DNA from: Notospermus geniculatus
Taxonomy: Eukaryota; Nemertea; Pilidiophora; Heteronemertea; Lineidae
DNA length: 64,000 nt
Reading direction: 5' to 3'
NCBI GenBank assembly: GCA_002633025.1
Contig: NMRB01001253.1
Coordinates: forward strand, 95,685 to 159,684
Position 1 is the stretch's first letter; the number at the start of each line of letters is the position of its first letter. Under the pieces are notes generated by a model. The model was not told the origin of the DNA and did no database searches. It was given only the letters and a program-made list of their open reading frames with translations. This document shows, in pieces, positions 1 through 28,202 of this stretch. The position numbers were made by a program, and so were the translations under genes.

Positions 1-205
1 CCTCCACTGGCGGCCCGCTAGTGGCCAACGAGGGGTTACCGCTGTTCCCATGCCCCCCATTAGCCTCTGGAGGCCCACCGATGATTGCCACTAGAGGGCC
101 ACTTGTCCACCTCCACTGGCGGCCCGCTAGCGGCTAACGAGGGGTTGCCGCTGCCCCCATGCCCCCAATTAGCCTCTAGAGGCCCACCGATGCTTGCTGT
201 CTGGG
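1..205. repeat. 111-bp tandem repeat, two copies, continues off the left edge
   Basis: The block that starts CCTCCACTGGCGGCCCGCTA at position 1 starts again at 112, with the same internal order (ACGAGGGGTT, then CCCATGCCCCC, then ATTAGCCTCT, then GAGGCCCACCGATG). The copies differ by scattered substitutions. It is probably the edge of a longer minisatellite or satellite array to the left. Confidence 0.8.
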
Positions 206-838
206 AAGTGAGCAACGTTACAGGCCTCAATGGTAGGCCTATGATTACTTGTGTCTGTAAATAAAGGAAAATGTAGGCCTAAATTAAAAAGAAATTAAGA
301 AAGGAACAAATTGTAGGCCTTGGCTAGTCCATGAGCTCGAATTTAGGACTCAGAACAAACATCCGATTCAGCAACAGTAGGACCTAGGCCTAGCCTATAC
401 GTCCGGATTGTACGCTTACCGGATCAGCCCTCCTCGGCGTCAAGGCCGAAAATAGGCAGGGGCGTCACGTATTTAGGAAAAAACAACGTAAGCTCCTACC
501 GATAGACCTACTGAGATTCACCTGTAAGCTATCTTACCCCATCTGTGGTTCTTGCAACAAAACTGCAGAAGAGAGCTCTCACTTAGGGCGATCGCCACAT
601 TTTGCCTTGACACCCCAAGATCTACGGCCCCACCAAGAGAGTTGAGCACCGCCCCCCAAAACACACTGCATGAATTCTCTGCCGGTATCACTATATTTAC
701 ATAGGCCTACCTCTTATGCCTCCTGCTCCATGCATCATCGATCGATGGGCCTGTGCGATTAGGCCTATCCATAATATATACGCATGACGTCATGACGCTA
801 CCTGTAGACACAAACATAGGCCTATTCGCCCGGCAGCA
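206..838. other. No gene seen; AGGCCT-rich spacer
   Basis: Only short open frames and many copies of the AGGCCT/TAGGCCTA word are visible. I see no splice-compatible coding exon and no RNA gene. Confidence 0.5.
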
Positions 839-969
839 CTCGGAAAAATTAAAAGCCCCACTCACAGCAGACGTCGTCATAAGAAATCAATATTACTCAA
901 CGACGCACAAGAGCGGACGACGTCATCACGACACTGCGCGTGGCGAGTCGGGCTTTTAATTTTTCGGGT
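839..969. repeat. Small inverted-repeat (MITE-like) element
   Basis: GGAAAAATTAAAAGCCC near 840 is repeated inverted as GGGCTTTTAATTTTTC near 948-966. The interior carries two further inverted GACGTCGTCAT words. No convincing target duplication is seen. Confidence 0.5.
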
Positions 970-1702
970 TTTCCCGACGATGTTTCACTTTTGCCACTTG
1001 TTTCAGGATTGCCTCGCCAAAGTCAGTATTACCGCATTCACATCAATTTTCGTCTGTTTTGGAGGTGGGTACATGCTATACAAACAAAATAAGGATTACC
1101 TAGGTGGGCAGCTGATACTGTACCTTCAACAAATGTGGTTTATCAAGGCAATTTTGCATCGAATCGAGAAAAATATGCTCGATTTTACAGATATTTAGCA
1201 ATAGTGAACACTCCCTGAGCGGAACTAACTGACTTCGTCCCCGAGGTGCCGCACATGCATTGGGTGTATGTTTCTGCATAGGCGTCGAAAAAGGTACCAT
1301 GTTTCCCGGTTTTCCCCACAACATTACGCCAGGCGTAATGATTACGCAAAATACAGTAAGCCCTCGAGTGGCCTGGTTTATGGATTTCTGGTAATGGGCC
1401 GGTCATCTAATTCCGAACGTGGAGAAAAACGCAGAAACATGTTGGGGAAACGCGATATGTACCTATTATAGATGGCGCTGCACTTAGAGAGCTGAGCGGA
1501 AAGGATGATTGCCTTCATAGAGCACAACGTGCGTACCGAACAATAGCAGGGAACAATGGCAAACAATGCAGGGGGCGTGGGATTGTGGTCACAGCGATTA
1601 GGATTGTGCTAGCTCCTACTCAATAATACCTCCATGGTAATACAGCCACATTCCCATATATAAATTCTCTCAAGTTGCATTATCACCATTTAATTCCCTT
1701 AC

Positions 1703-1945
1703 CTGTTTTTTTCGTGTACAAGTCAATGTACTTCAACCTAGTAATTTTTTCATCTTCCGGGCATGTCCTTGTTTCGAGGTAACAGCTCAAGTTGAAGGCC
1801 TTGACAAATAGGAAAAGTTTGCATCCTCGTTGCTTGTTGCATTCTTCTGCACACTTTTCCACGGGTATAGCTTTCCAACCATCCGAGGAATAATAATTGT
1901 AGCAAGCACCATAACTGTGCGTGTAACCTTTGATTTCGGCGTAAC
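1703..1945 (-). CDS. Single exon encoding a PAN/apple-like cysteine-rich extracellular module (partial gene)
   Basis: On the minus strand an 81-codon exon is bounded by an acceptor (TATAG at 1946-1950) and a strong donor (GTAAGG from 1702 downward). It opens and closes in phase 1. Symmetric 1-1 exons are typical of shuffled extracellular modules. The translation begins GYAEIKGYTH and contains six cysteines, including VEKCAEECNKQRGCKLF and then CYLETRTCPEDEKIT. This cysteine spacing, with a helix-like CAEEC segment followed by a short strand and CYLE, resembles PAN/apple-type domains of secreted or receptor proteins. That is family resemblance, not proof. No other exon of the same gene was recognised, so the rest may lie to the left or be separated by the Harbinger insertion. 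Confidence 0.55.
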
Positions 1946-2120
1946 CTATAAATTATGATCATACATGTAGCTTAAGTCAATATTTTTACAGTCTAGGCAT
2001 ATAATAGTTTAACCAGTACACAGAATCTTTACCTACGATATAACGGAAAACAAACAATTTAAATTGAAAAAGTGAAGTGAACTCAATTTCTACCACACTC
2101 ACTGGATCGTTCAAAACCAG

Positions 2121-2290
2121 GGGCCGGTTGTTCAAAGCCATCGTTAGGCTAAACCATCGTTAACTCTAAACTGTCGTTAAAATGCTTAACAAGTCGTTAG
2201 CTAAACCATCGTTAATTTTTTGTTGTTCAAACTGTCGTTAACAGTGTTGTTAGCTAACAGTGAACTTAACGATGGTTTTTCCCACAATGC
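2121..2290. repeat. Left subterminal array of AAACCATCGTTA words in the Harbinger element
   Basis: The word AAACCATCGTTA or its close variants (AACTGTCGTTAA, AACGATGG) recur in both orientations between the left TIR and the Myb-like ORF. The same words recur at 5505-5650 before the right TIR. By analogy with other Harbinger elements these are probably binding sites for the Myb-like protein or transposase; the function is inferred. Confidence 0.6.
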
Positions 2291-2322
2291 CCCATTAATC
2301 AGCACTTCCTGTGGGATCCAAG

Positions 2323-3691
2323 ATGACCGCTACTGCTGCATCAACTTCCCCTACTCCTCCCAAAAAAAGGAGGAAACCAAATTTTTCTGCTGTGGAGGAG
2401 GCGCTATTGATTGATTTAACAAAACAACATCTGACTGTTTTGACGTCCAGTTTGACCAACAGTGTAACCAATCAGAAAAAGAAGCAGATTTGGCAAAACA
2501 TTACGGAGCAGATCAATGCTACTGGCGTTGAAAAACGCACTGCCTCCGAAGTTAAAACAAAATGGCACTCTATGTCAAGCAAAGCCAAGTCGATGGAGCG
2601 TGCGAGGAAGCAACATATGCATGCAACTGGGGGAGGTCCTCCGCCACCTCACCTTCCAGAATCCGCCCAAAAGATTGTTGAGCTGTATAGTGCCTGTCCT
2701 TCATGGACAGGCATTGATGGAGGGATTGAGACGGAGGCTCCATCATAAGACCAACCACCACAGCCTGGCCCAGCAACAGCAGCAGATGCACCACCAGCTT
2801 GCCAAGTCATGAATGCATCCAACAATTCCAGCAAGCTTGCACGTCTGTTTGCATCAATGCAAGGACAGGCTGATGCAGAAGGTATGATTCTCCCCATTTT
2901 TCTGTCATTCACCGATTGTTTTTGATCATGAATGAAAATGTCGTCTGCTCAAGTCCGCCAGATCCTAGAAATGAAAAACATGGCCGCCCCAAAATGCTGC
3001 ACGAATTTTCTGTGCATCAAGTTCAATCATCAATATGTAGCTGCAAATGCTTATAATTCTTGCTAGCATCAACTCTGGGGGGACTTGGATACTTTTTGTA
3101 TCGTTTAGACTAATTCCTACCTGAAATGATGTGACATTTGCAGCAGGAATTGCCTTTGATTCAGGTCATTTGGTGTGATTATTTTTCTAAACTGGCAATC
3201 GACCTTGACCTTTGCATATGTCCAGCGCTGCCATCTATCACGCCTCCATAAATCAATATATGGGAAGCCATTTGTGTATTAATTAGTGAATAGTTTATTG
3301 ACAAATAATATTATCATTCTTTACGTACAATCTGGAATATTATACATATAATAAATATAAATATTTCAGATATCATCAGTCACTGCTCATATCACAAGTA
3401 AAAATTGCTCGTATTGTAAAAAAAAATAAATTTTCTCTTCTAGTACCATTGGAGGACAATGAAGAAGCAGATGATGATGATGTTGTTATGGCTGCTCCAA
3501 CACCAGTGAAGAAAGTCATCAAGAAGAAGGATGATAAGCCGTGTTCAGTCAAGTCATGCAGATGCATCTGCCCCACCCAGCATCAATTCTTTGAGCAAGA
3601 ACTTAAGTGCTCCATTCTGCGAGAAAGGAAATATCAACTCCAGATACTGGCATTAGAGCGCGATTTGGGACTGGTGGAAAATGTGGAATAG
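2323..3691 (+). pseudogene. Harbinger Myb/SANT-like DNA-binding protein with a premature stop
   Basis: Exon 1 runs 2323-2881 and exon 2 runs 3444-3691; the intron is 2882-3443 (GTATGA...TTCTAG). The start was chosen at the ATG at 2323 (MTATAASTSPTPPKKRRK). Residues about 15-100 form a Myb/SANT-like trihelix with the landmarks FSAVEEALLIDL, QIWQNITEQIN and VKTKWHSM. In-frame TAA at 2746-2748 interrupts the protein, and the same frame then stays open to the splice donor. The C-terminal exon is acidic, then cysteine-rich, then coiled-coil-like (ILRERKYQLQILALERDL). This architecture matches the NAIF1/MSANTD-type accessory protein that Harbinger elements need for nuclear import and end recognition. 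The stop could be a real mutation or a sequencing error. Confidence 0.8.
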
Positions 3692-3953
3692 GCATTAAAC
3701 TGTTGTTGCTTCAATTTTCAATGTTGGACATTTAGGGAATTTTTACTGTTGGACATTCTGAAGTTTAAAGGATGAGTGTATATGAGACAGATTTGAAACT
3801 GGCTGACTCAGCAGTACTGTATAATTTCTATCTTGTTGGTCTCACACTCTTGAGTGTTGGTGGTCTCATGTGGATTAAAGGATGAATGACTGAAGAACTG
3901 TTTATAGTTGTTAATAGTCAGTTCAGTTTTGATCAATCTTCATAATCTTCACA

Positions 3954-5511
3954 TTATCCGAAAAATGCATCCGTCACATGTCTGCGCATGGCACGACCGT
4001 CTTCATTACCCCTGTACTGTGGCCTTTCGTGGTGTTCTCTGATTGGCTCCAACTGTGGTTCACGCAGATCAATGGCAAGATTGTGCAAAACTGCACATGC
4101 TGTTATAATCTTGCAGACTCTCTCTGGCCTCATCCTTACTTCACCGTGTAGGCAGTGGAACCTTCGCTTCAGCACACCAAAACAGCGCTCTATTGTGCTT
4201 CTCGTCCTCTTGTGAGCTCGGTTGAAGCGTTCCTCANAAAAACCCCTGCTGTGGGAGGATGCAGCTGGATTGGCAGGATGTAAGTATGGCGTGAGTAGGA
4301 AGGGGCGGCAAGGGTAGCCAGAATCCCCAAGCAAATATCCAATCCCAACATCATGATTCTGTGCCAGGTATTGCCCAATCCTGCTTTCTTGAAAAATTTG
4401 GCTGTCATGTGTTGCCCCGGGCCAGAGAGATACTAGATTTGTGATCTTTCCTGAAAAAGACATACCGGTACAAAATGAATGAAGGTTGAAAGGTTATTGT
4501 GGGACAATAATTTTCCATTGGCCAGTATCATCAAATACTGAAATTTGAGTCTGTAGTCACTTTTACTTATAAACGGCAGGCGGGTATTTTATGGTCAATT
4601 TAGCCTCCCATACTTTATGTCATACAGCTGACTGTACTCTAGGACCAGACAGTCGCCATGTATTGGCCTACACATCACACACGTAGGCTGAGATCAGAAG
4701 GAGAAGCAAATATGCTTGAATCTCATGATGATGATGATCTGTCAGCATGGTCAGTCCAGTGAGTCAGTGCAGTAGGTAGGCCTAGTGCTGGCATGCACTT
4801 CACCTGCATGCCTGGCCTGGTGTACGGTGATGCATGCATGAGGCAGTGTAGCCTACATATAGGCCTAAGTATATCATAGGCCTACTCACCCCTGTGATCG
4901 CAGATAGCTTGGTTGTTAATACTGTGGTATTGTTTGCGATTTACAAAGGTCGACTCGTAAGATGGCACATCTGGACCTTGGGGATACCATGCCGGCGTAG
5001 ATGGTGACTGGATTCGGACATGGCTCCCATCGACAGCACCAATAACATTGGGGAACTCGGCCATGGCGTAAAAGCCGTTCCTAATAGCTGCCAATTCGTT
5101 CGCCTCAGTCGGCCACTTAATAAATCGGTCCTTCAGGTTTGCTATGGCATTGGACACATCGACAATCACCCTGCTGACTGTGGCCTTGTCGAGCCCTTGA
5201 TGATCCCCAATGACTTGAAGAAATGACCCTGAGGCATAGAACCTCAGGGCCACGAGGACTTGATCTTCGGGTGACAAGCTGTGAGATCTTTTGGTTGGTC
5301 TCTCAATCTCTCCTCTGATGAGGTCTGTGATATAAAGAATGCTCTCCCGGCTAAACCGGTACCGAGCCCTTAAAAAATCATTGTCTTCCTCATGAAGAAT
5401 GTCATTAATTCTGCGATACTTCCTTTCTTTTCTGGGACCTTGGTGCAAAAGCAGCAGGTGAGCGGCCATATTGGATGTCCTTAGCGACGGCTTAACAGAA
5501 CCCTGCACCAT
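3954..5511 (-). CDS. Harbinger transposase (HARBI1-like DDE_Tnp_4 nuclease)
   Basis: Two exons on minus: 4890-5511 (start ATG at 5511) and 3954-4450 (stop TAA at 3954). Donor GTGAGT and acceptor TTTTTCAG join in phase to give ICDHRG then [11 protein letters not shown]. The catalytic core is recognisable. AVDGSHVRI carries the first aspartate, LLGDSGYPC carries the second, and the helix [22 protein letters not shown] carries the glutamate. The N-terminal half ([36 protein letters not shown]) matches the helical region of the family. One ambiguous base (N) lies near 4237. About 370 residues is the normal length for the superfamily. Vertebrate HARBI1 is a domesticated relative; here the protein sits inside its own transposon. 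Confidence 0.9.
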
Positions 5512-5976
5512 CGTTAACTTAACGATGGTTTAGCACCAAAGTTAAACCATCGTTAACCTAACGATGCTTCGAACAACTCAAACCTAACGATGGTTCAAGA
5601 TAACGATGATTTAACAGAGAGATAACGATGGTTTAGCCTAACGATGGTTTTGAACAACCGGCCCCAGGTCTCCAGACCAAAATTGGGCTTTCCATGCTTG
5701 CGCTTTTTTTTGGCTACCCTGTATAGTCGTCATGCTGGGGCTATTGACACCAAACTTGGTACATACTCTGGTTTCGTGTTTAACACACCGTTCAGATATT
5801 CAAGGCGGGCACTGAACGCGCCGCCCCCGCAATACGTACACAAAGGGTCTTTCACTTCATTCACCACGTATGACCAATCGCTGGACCGCACGGTGTCTGC
5901 ACCGCTCGAGATGCCTAGGCCTTTTTGGGCTATCTAGTCCACGTGGTCAATTTCATCCAACTGCGGTCGGTTCATA

Positions 5977-6897
5977 CAGGGCGTCCCAGAAAATTAACAA
6001 CTCGCGTTTTCCCCCGTATAGAGCATGCACATATTAGAAGTGTATCTACCGTGGCCCAAGTCGAAATTCAAGGTACACGAACTCGTAATTGTATGGTAGT
6101 ATCGCGTATATTCTGTATGTTCTTGGCACTCGTTACATTCATCGTACACGTGATCTTGACCCTGATTTACTAAAATAAAAATAAAGAACCGTGAGAAAAT
6201 TAATCGGCACAAGTAAGGATCATACACTCAACCCTGAAGACGTATGGTGAGTCAAGCCCCCTGACTGACGTAAAAAAAGGGGGGGGGGAAAGGGCAAAAA
6301 CCCCAAAAGCTAGACATCTCAAAACCCCTAGAACTTAAGTCACATTTATAAATTCGTGGGACTTTAAGATGCCTCATGTACAGTGTGCCAATCCAAACAT
6401 CAAAAACACTTATAGTGGACAAACCAGCACATCTCACACATGCACTGTACACATCACTACTCCATACATAATAAACCTGCACACACAGGTACTAAGAACA
6501 CATGTCCAATTAACAGCCACACCCTCCAAAAGAGGGCGCCACCATACACAACCAAATCAGCACCTCAAAACCAAGGAAAACCCAAGGAATCCCCGTCACA
6601 GGCATGGCAATATGCAGTACCGGCAAACAAATGCACCTTGTGAACACACAGGCCCAATTAATTAACATGAGAGAATGTAACTCTCGCCTTACCTAAATGA
6701 GANAAAACTGCATTTCGGACCCTTTTACTTTTGGGGTCACTGTTCCGTCATAACAAGACACCATCATACAAACATTACATAAACATTATGAGTATATGTC
6801 TACACCTAACAGCTTACAAAATCTGAGCCAAAAATATTGACGGGTTTGGGTTCTAGGAGATATTTTAGAGATGACAACTTTTTTTTGAAACACCCTG
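5977..6897. mobile_element. Non-autonomous TA-target element, 921 bp
   Basis: The left end CAGGGCGTCCCAGAAAA and the right end TTTTTTGAAACACCCTG are imperfect inverted repeats, each bordered by TA (5975-5976, 6898-6899). No transposase was recognised inside. The ends resemble the CAGGGTGTCCC-type termini common in marine invertebrate genomes; fragments of similar ends are seen near 24507 and 26893. Confidence 0.55.
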
Positions 6898-6971
6898 TAG
6901 AAGACATCCTTACGAACAAAATGATACCTATTTTATCTTGTTATAAGACTATGCAATCTATCTCCTGTTTA

Positions 6972-7058
6972 AAGCCTGCCGCACACCGGAGCTATCTGCT
7001 GAGCAAAAAGTCATTCGAGACTTTTTGCTCAGCAGATAGCTCGCGTGTGCGGCAGGCT
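6972..7058. repeat. Near-perfect 41-bp-arm hairpin, possibly a tiny element with TTAA flanks
   Basis: The arms AAGCCTGCCGCACAC...GAGCAAAAAGT and their inverse flank an 8-nt loop (CATTCGAG), with only two mismatched positions. TTAA abuts both sides. It could be a minimal piggyBac-type derivative or a hairpin-forming MITE. A transcript would fold like a small-RNA precursor, but nothing shows that it is expressed. Confidence 0.6.
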
Positions 7059-7089
7059 TTAAGGCACTTTTGCTGGCTTTTCTGCTCCA

Positions 7090-7912
7090 CTATAATAGGT
7101 TGTCCACATTGCAAGTTTCACCAGTTTGGAACGTACTTTTCAGGTTTGGCCGGGTACGACTGTTTTCCCAGACTTCAGCAACCCCAACTCGTATGACTAT
7201 TGGCTTGATTTGGCCGGCGGTTTTCAAAGGCAGATTTCTTATGATGGAATATGGATCGTAAGTCTTTTGACATAGTGAAAATATTTCACGGTTTCCAATG
7301 TAAAACCAACGCACTGCGAACAAATCCACCGGCTTTTTTGGCAGGCGGCGCTGAACGAAATAGGCGGCTTCAAATGCTTCACATTTATTGTGCTTCCTCC
7401 TACCCGGTGTGACAGGGATCGAGGTCCGGTTTTATTGCTCAGAGAGGGATTAGGATATTATACATGGCTGTACTATTGAGACCAAGACCATTCGAACATA
7501 ACCATATAATACCAGGTTATTGTGTCTCGGATTTATATTCCTAGAACTTTCTCTACTGGCACGCTGGCGTGCTATTTTTCAATCAAAAGTGTGCCAGATT
7601 TTCCCCAGTAGATTGCTTTCGGGAAATTTCATTTGTCGAGACGGGCCTTGTGGTCGTCGGTACGCTAGCCGCTGATTTTGCAGCTTGCTTTCCCAGTCGT
7701 TTGTGGAGTGTAGCGCGGCGGCCGGAGCGACACAACGACTGGGTCCTGAGTCTACAGACATAGTGGCACAAGTTTCATGCATATCTTATTTTTTTCCGGG
7801 CTTAGCCCTCCTCCTATCAGTCTAATAAGCGTGTGCCCCAAGGCTTGCTTTCGATTGACCACACAGTCCATCTGAAGGGAGACTGATAGCCAGACTAGTG
7901 CATATTTTTCAG
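7090..7912. other. Intron or upstream DNA of the alpha-glucosidase gene; no exon recognised
   Basis: I searched for the residues that should precede the nucleophile (a run ending in W-I just before D-M-N-E) and found no exon here. The short open frames have no splice context or family match. Confidence 0.4.
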
Positions 7913-26070
<18,158 letters not shown>

Positions 26071-26640
26071 AGCAAGGGACATTTAATACACTTATATTGT
26101 ATATTAATACATGTATATTCGAACAAAAAATGAATTACTGTGAAATCGGACTTGTAACATCACTTCTGGTATTAGAACGTCCAGCCCACTTCAGCGAGCT
26201 GGGAGTGGTTATTCTGTTGAATATGCGTCTTTTATCCAATCAATGTTTACGATTATGCACAGTTTCACTGACTAGGCCTTGGATAGAAGGGCATGATCTT
26301 GATTGCCTAATCGATCACCCCAGGTCGATCACTTTCATGAAAGCTAACACCAGTAGGCCTTATGACCATGTTCTTTATGGTGTTATGAAAAAAAGACTTC
26401 ATTGACAGCTGATCAACTGTACTCAATCGAGAATAGACCTAGGCATGTCAATGTGCACATTACGCCTCGCGTCAGTTCAATGGTCATTTTTGGCCTACTG
26501 AGTTTGTTAACCAATCAGAACGCAACTTGTATTGCAGACTATTAATGTAGAGCCATGTGACCATCATAGTAATAAAGTGGGCTGGTCTACCAAAGTGATG
26601 TTACAAGTCCGATTTTACAGTATAACCATCAACAAATCTA

Positions 26641-26856
26641 CTCTAAATAAATTCCCGCTTACCTGCTCCATTCCTGAACTCGGAAGAAAATCAACGACAA
26701 TGGGGTGGGGGTATGGTCAGAAACAGTAATATCCTGTCCACTTACTTGTCCCCACTCCAAAGCCTGACAAAGAATGACAGCGTGCGATGTCTTCAGCGTA
26801 GGATTTGGTCATTTTTTCCGAGTTCAGGAATGGGACAGGTAACTGGGAGTTTAGAG
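26641..26856. mobile_element. TA-target MITE (CTCTAAATTCCC family), copy 2
   Basis: Same family as 19120-19343, with TA on both sides (26639-26640, 26857-26858). It lies about 570 bp downstream of the alpha-glucosidase stop codon. Confidence 0.8.
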
Positions 26857-27014
26857 TATGTTCCTTGGACATCGAGTTCTTTGATTATACAGGGTGGTCC
26901 CAAAAAAAGGCACAAGCATACTTCCACCACTCTGAGTCCCAAACCACTCGTATGAATGGATAGAGAATCTTTCTAGAAGAAAAATAAGACCAAGATACCT
27001 CGATTCGGTCCATA

Positions 27015-27542
27015 CGGCGCCCGTTACGGGACATGTATTTTTTTTTTAATCTCGCACTGTGTGTTTTAATCTCGCACTGCGACTTTTTAAAGTCGCATCT
27101 CGCACTGCGAATTTTTAATCTTACAATCTCACACTGCGACTTTTAATCTCGCACTGCGACTTTTTAAACTCGCACTGCGACTTTATAAACTCGCACTGCG
27201 ACTTTTAATCTCGCACTGCGACTTTTTAAACTCGCACTGCGAGATTAAAAGTCGCAGTGCGAGTTTATAAAGACGCAGTGCGAGTTTAAAAAGTCGTAGT
27301 GCGAGATTAAAAGTCGCACTGTGAGATTGTGAGATTAAAAAGACGCCCTGCGAGATTAAAAGTCGCAGTGCGAGATTAAGAAGTCGCACTGCGACTTTTA
27401 ATCTCGCAGTGCGAGTTTAAAAAGTCGCAGTGCGAGATGGTGAGATTAAAAAGTCGCAGTGCGACTTTAAAAAGTCGCAGTGCGAGATTAAAACACGCAG
27501 TGCGAGATTAAAAAAAAAATACATGTCCCGTAACGGGCGCCG
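27015..27542. mobile_element. 528-bp palindrome built from CTCGCACTGCGACTTTT repeats, TA-flanked
   Basis: The ends CGGCGCCCGTTACGGGACAT are exact inverted copies with TA on both sides (27013-27014, 27543-27544). The left half is a run of about 20-bp units reading CTCGCACTGCGACTTTTAAT, and the right half is the same unit in inverse orientation, with one further local inversion near 27380-27410. The open frames in it are translations of the repeat. Confidence 0.85.
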
Positions 27543-27612
27543 TAGGTCCAGTAGTTTTAGCTCCAGAGAGGTCTTTGTGAAACAAAGTCAGTGGTCCATA
27601 ATAACTAACTTA

Positions 27613-28200
27613 AGGTCCGTCTACACGATCATACATTTGTTCAAAACATCATCATACATTTGTATGATGATGTTCATGGACAGATATTTGATTGTGTAGG
27701 CTGTTTTCCCAACAAACTTGAACAGCAACCAACATGTATGATGATGTTCAAATTTGTGTGATGATGTTCAGGACAAAATGTATGATCGTGTGGACTGTTT
27801 TTCCAACAAACCTGAACATGTATGATGATGTTCAAATTTTTAGCTGCATGTTTCATCTTGCCAATGCAAAACATCCCAAAAAAAATGTGTGATGATGTTC
27901 ACGGACAAATGTATGATCGTGTGGACGGTTTTCTCAACAAACTTGAACAGCATCCAACATTATCCTTTCTCCATCATACTTCATCATACAAAGTCCATGA
28001 ATGTTGGACTGTAGATCGAAATCCACAACAAACTTGAACATCATCATGCAAGTGTATGATGCTGTTTTGAACAATGTATGATGATGTTCAAAATTTTAGC
28101 TGCATTGTCACAAGACAGAAATCGACACACAAGCTTGGACATCATCATACAAATGTATGATGGTGTTTTGAACAAATGTATGATCGTGTAGACAGGCCTT
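27613..28200. mobile_element. TA-target element carrying ATGATGATGTTCA repeats
   Basis: The ends AGGTCCGTCTACACGATCAT and the inverse, ending GTGTAGACAGGCCTT, are flanked by TA (27611-27612, 28201-28202). The interior is many copies of TGTATGATGATGTTCA in both orientations at irregular spacing. No coding capacity. Confidence 0.75.
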
Positions 28201-28202
28201 TA

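Larger units (their letters stand above)
2121..5664. mobile_element. Full-length PIF/Harbinger DNA transposon
   Basis: The element is 3,544 bp. It starts GGGCCGGTTGTTCAAA and ends with the inverted copy, and it is flanked on both sides by the trinucleotide CAG (2118-2120 and 5665-5667), the 3-bp target duplication expected of PIF/Harbinger. It holds the two proteins of the superfamily in convergent orientation: a Myb/SANT-like DNA-binding protein on plus and a DDE transposase on minus. Both subterminal regions contain many copies of the AAACCATCGTTA word. Intact ends and a nearly open transposase suggest a fairly recent insertion. The broken Myb-like gene (in-frame TAA at 2746) would make this copy non-autonomous unless helped in trans. 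Confidence 0.93.
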
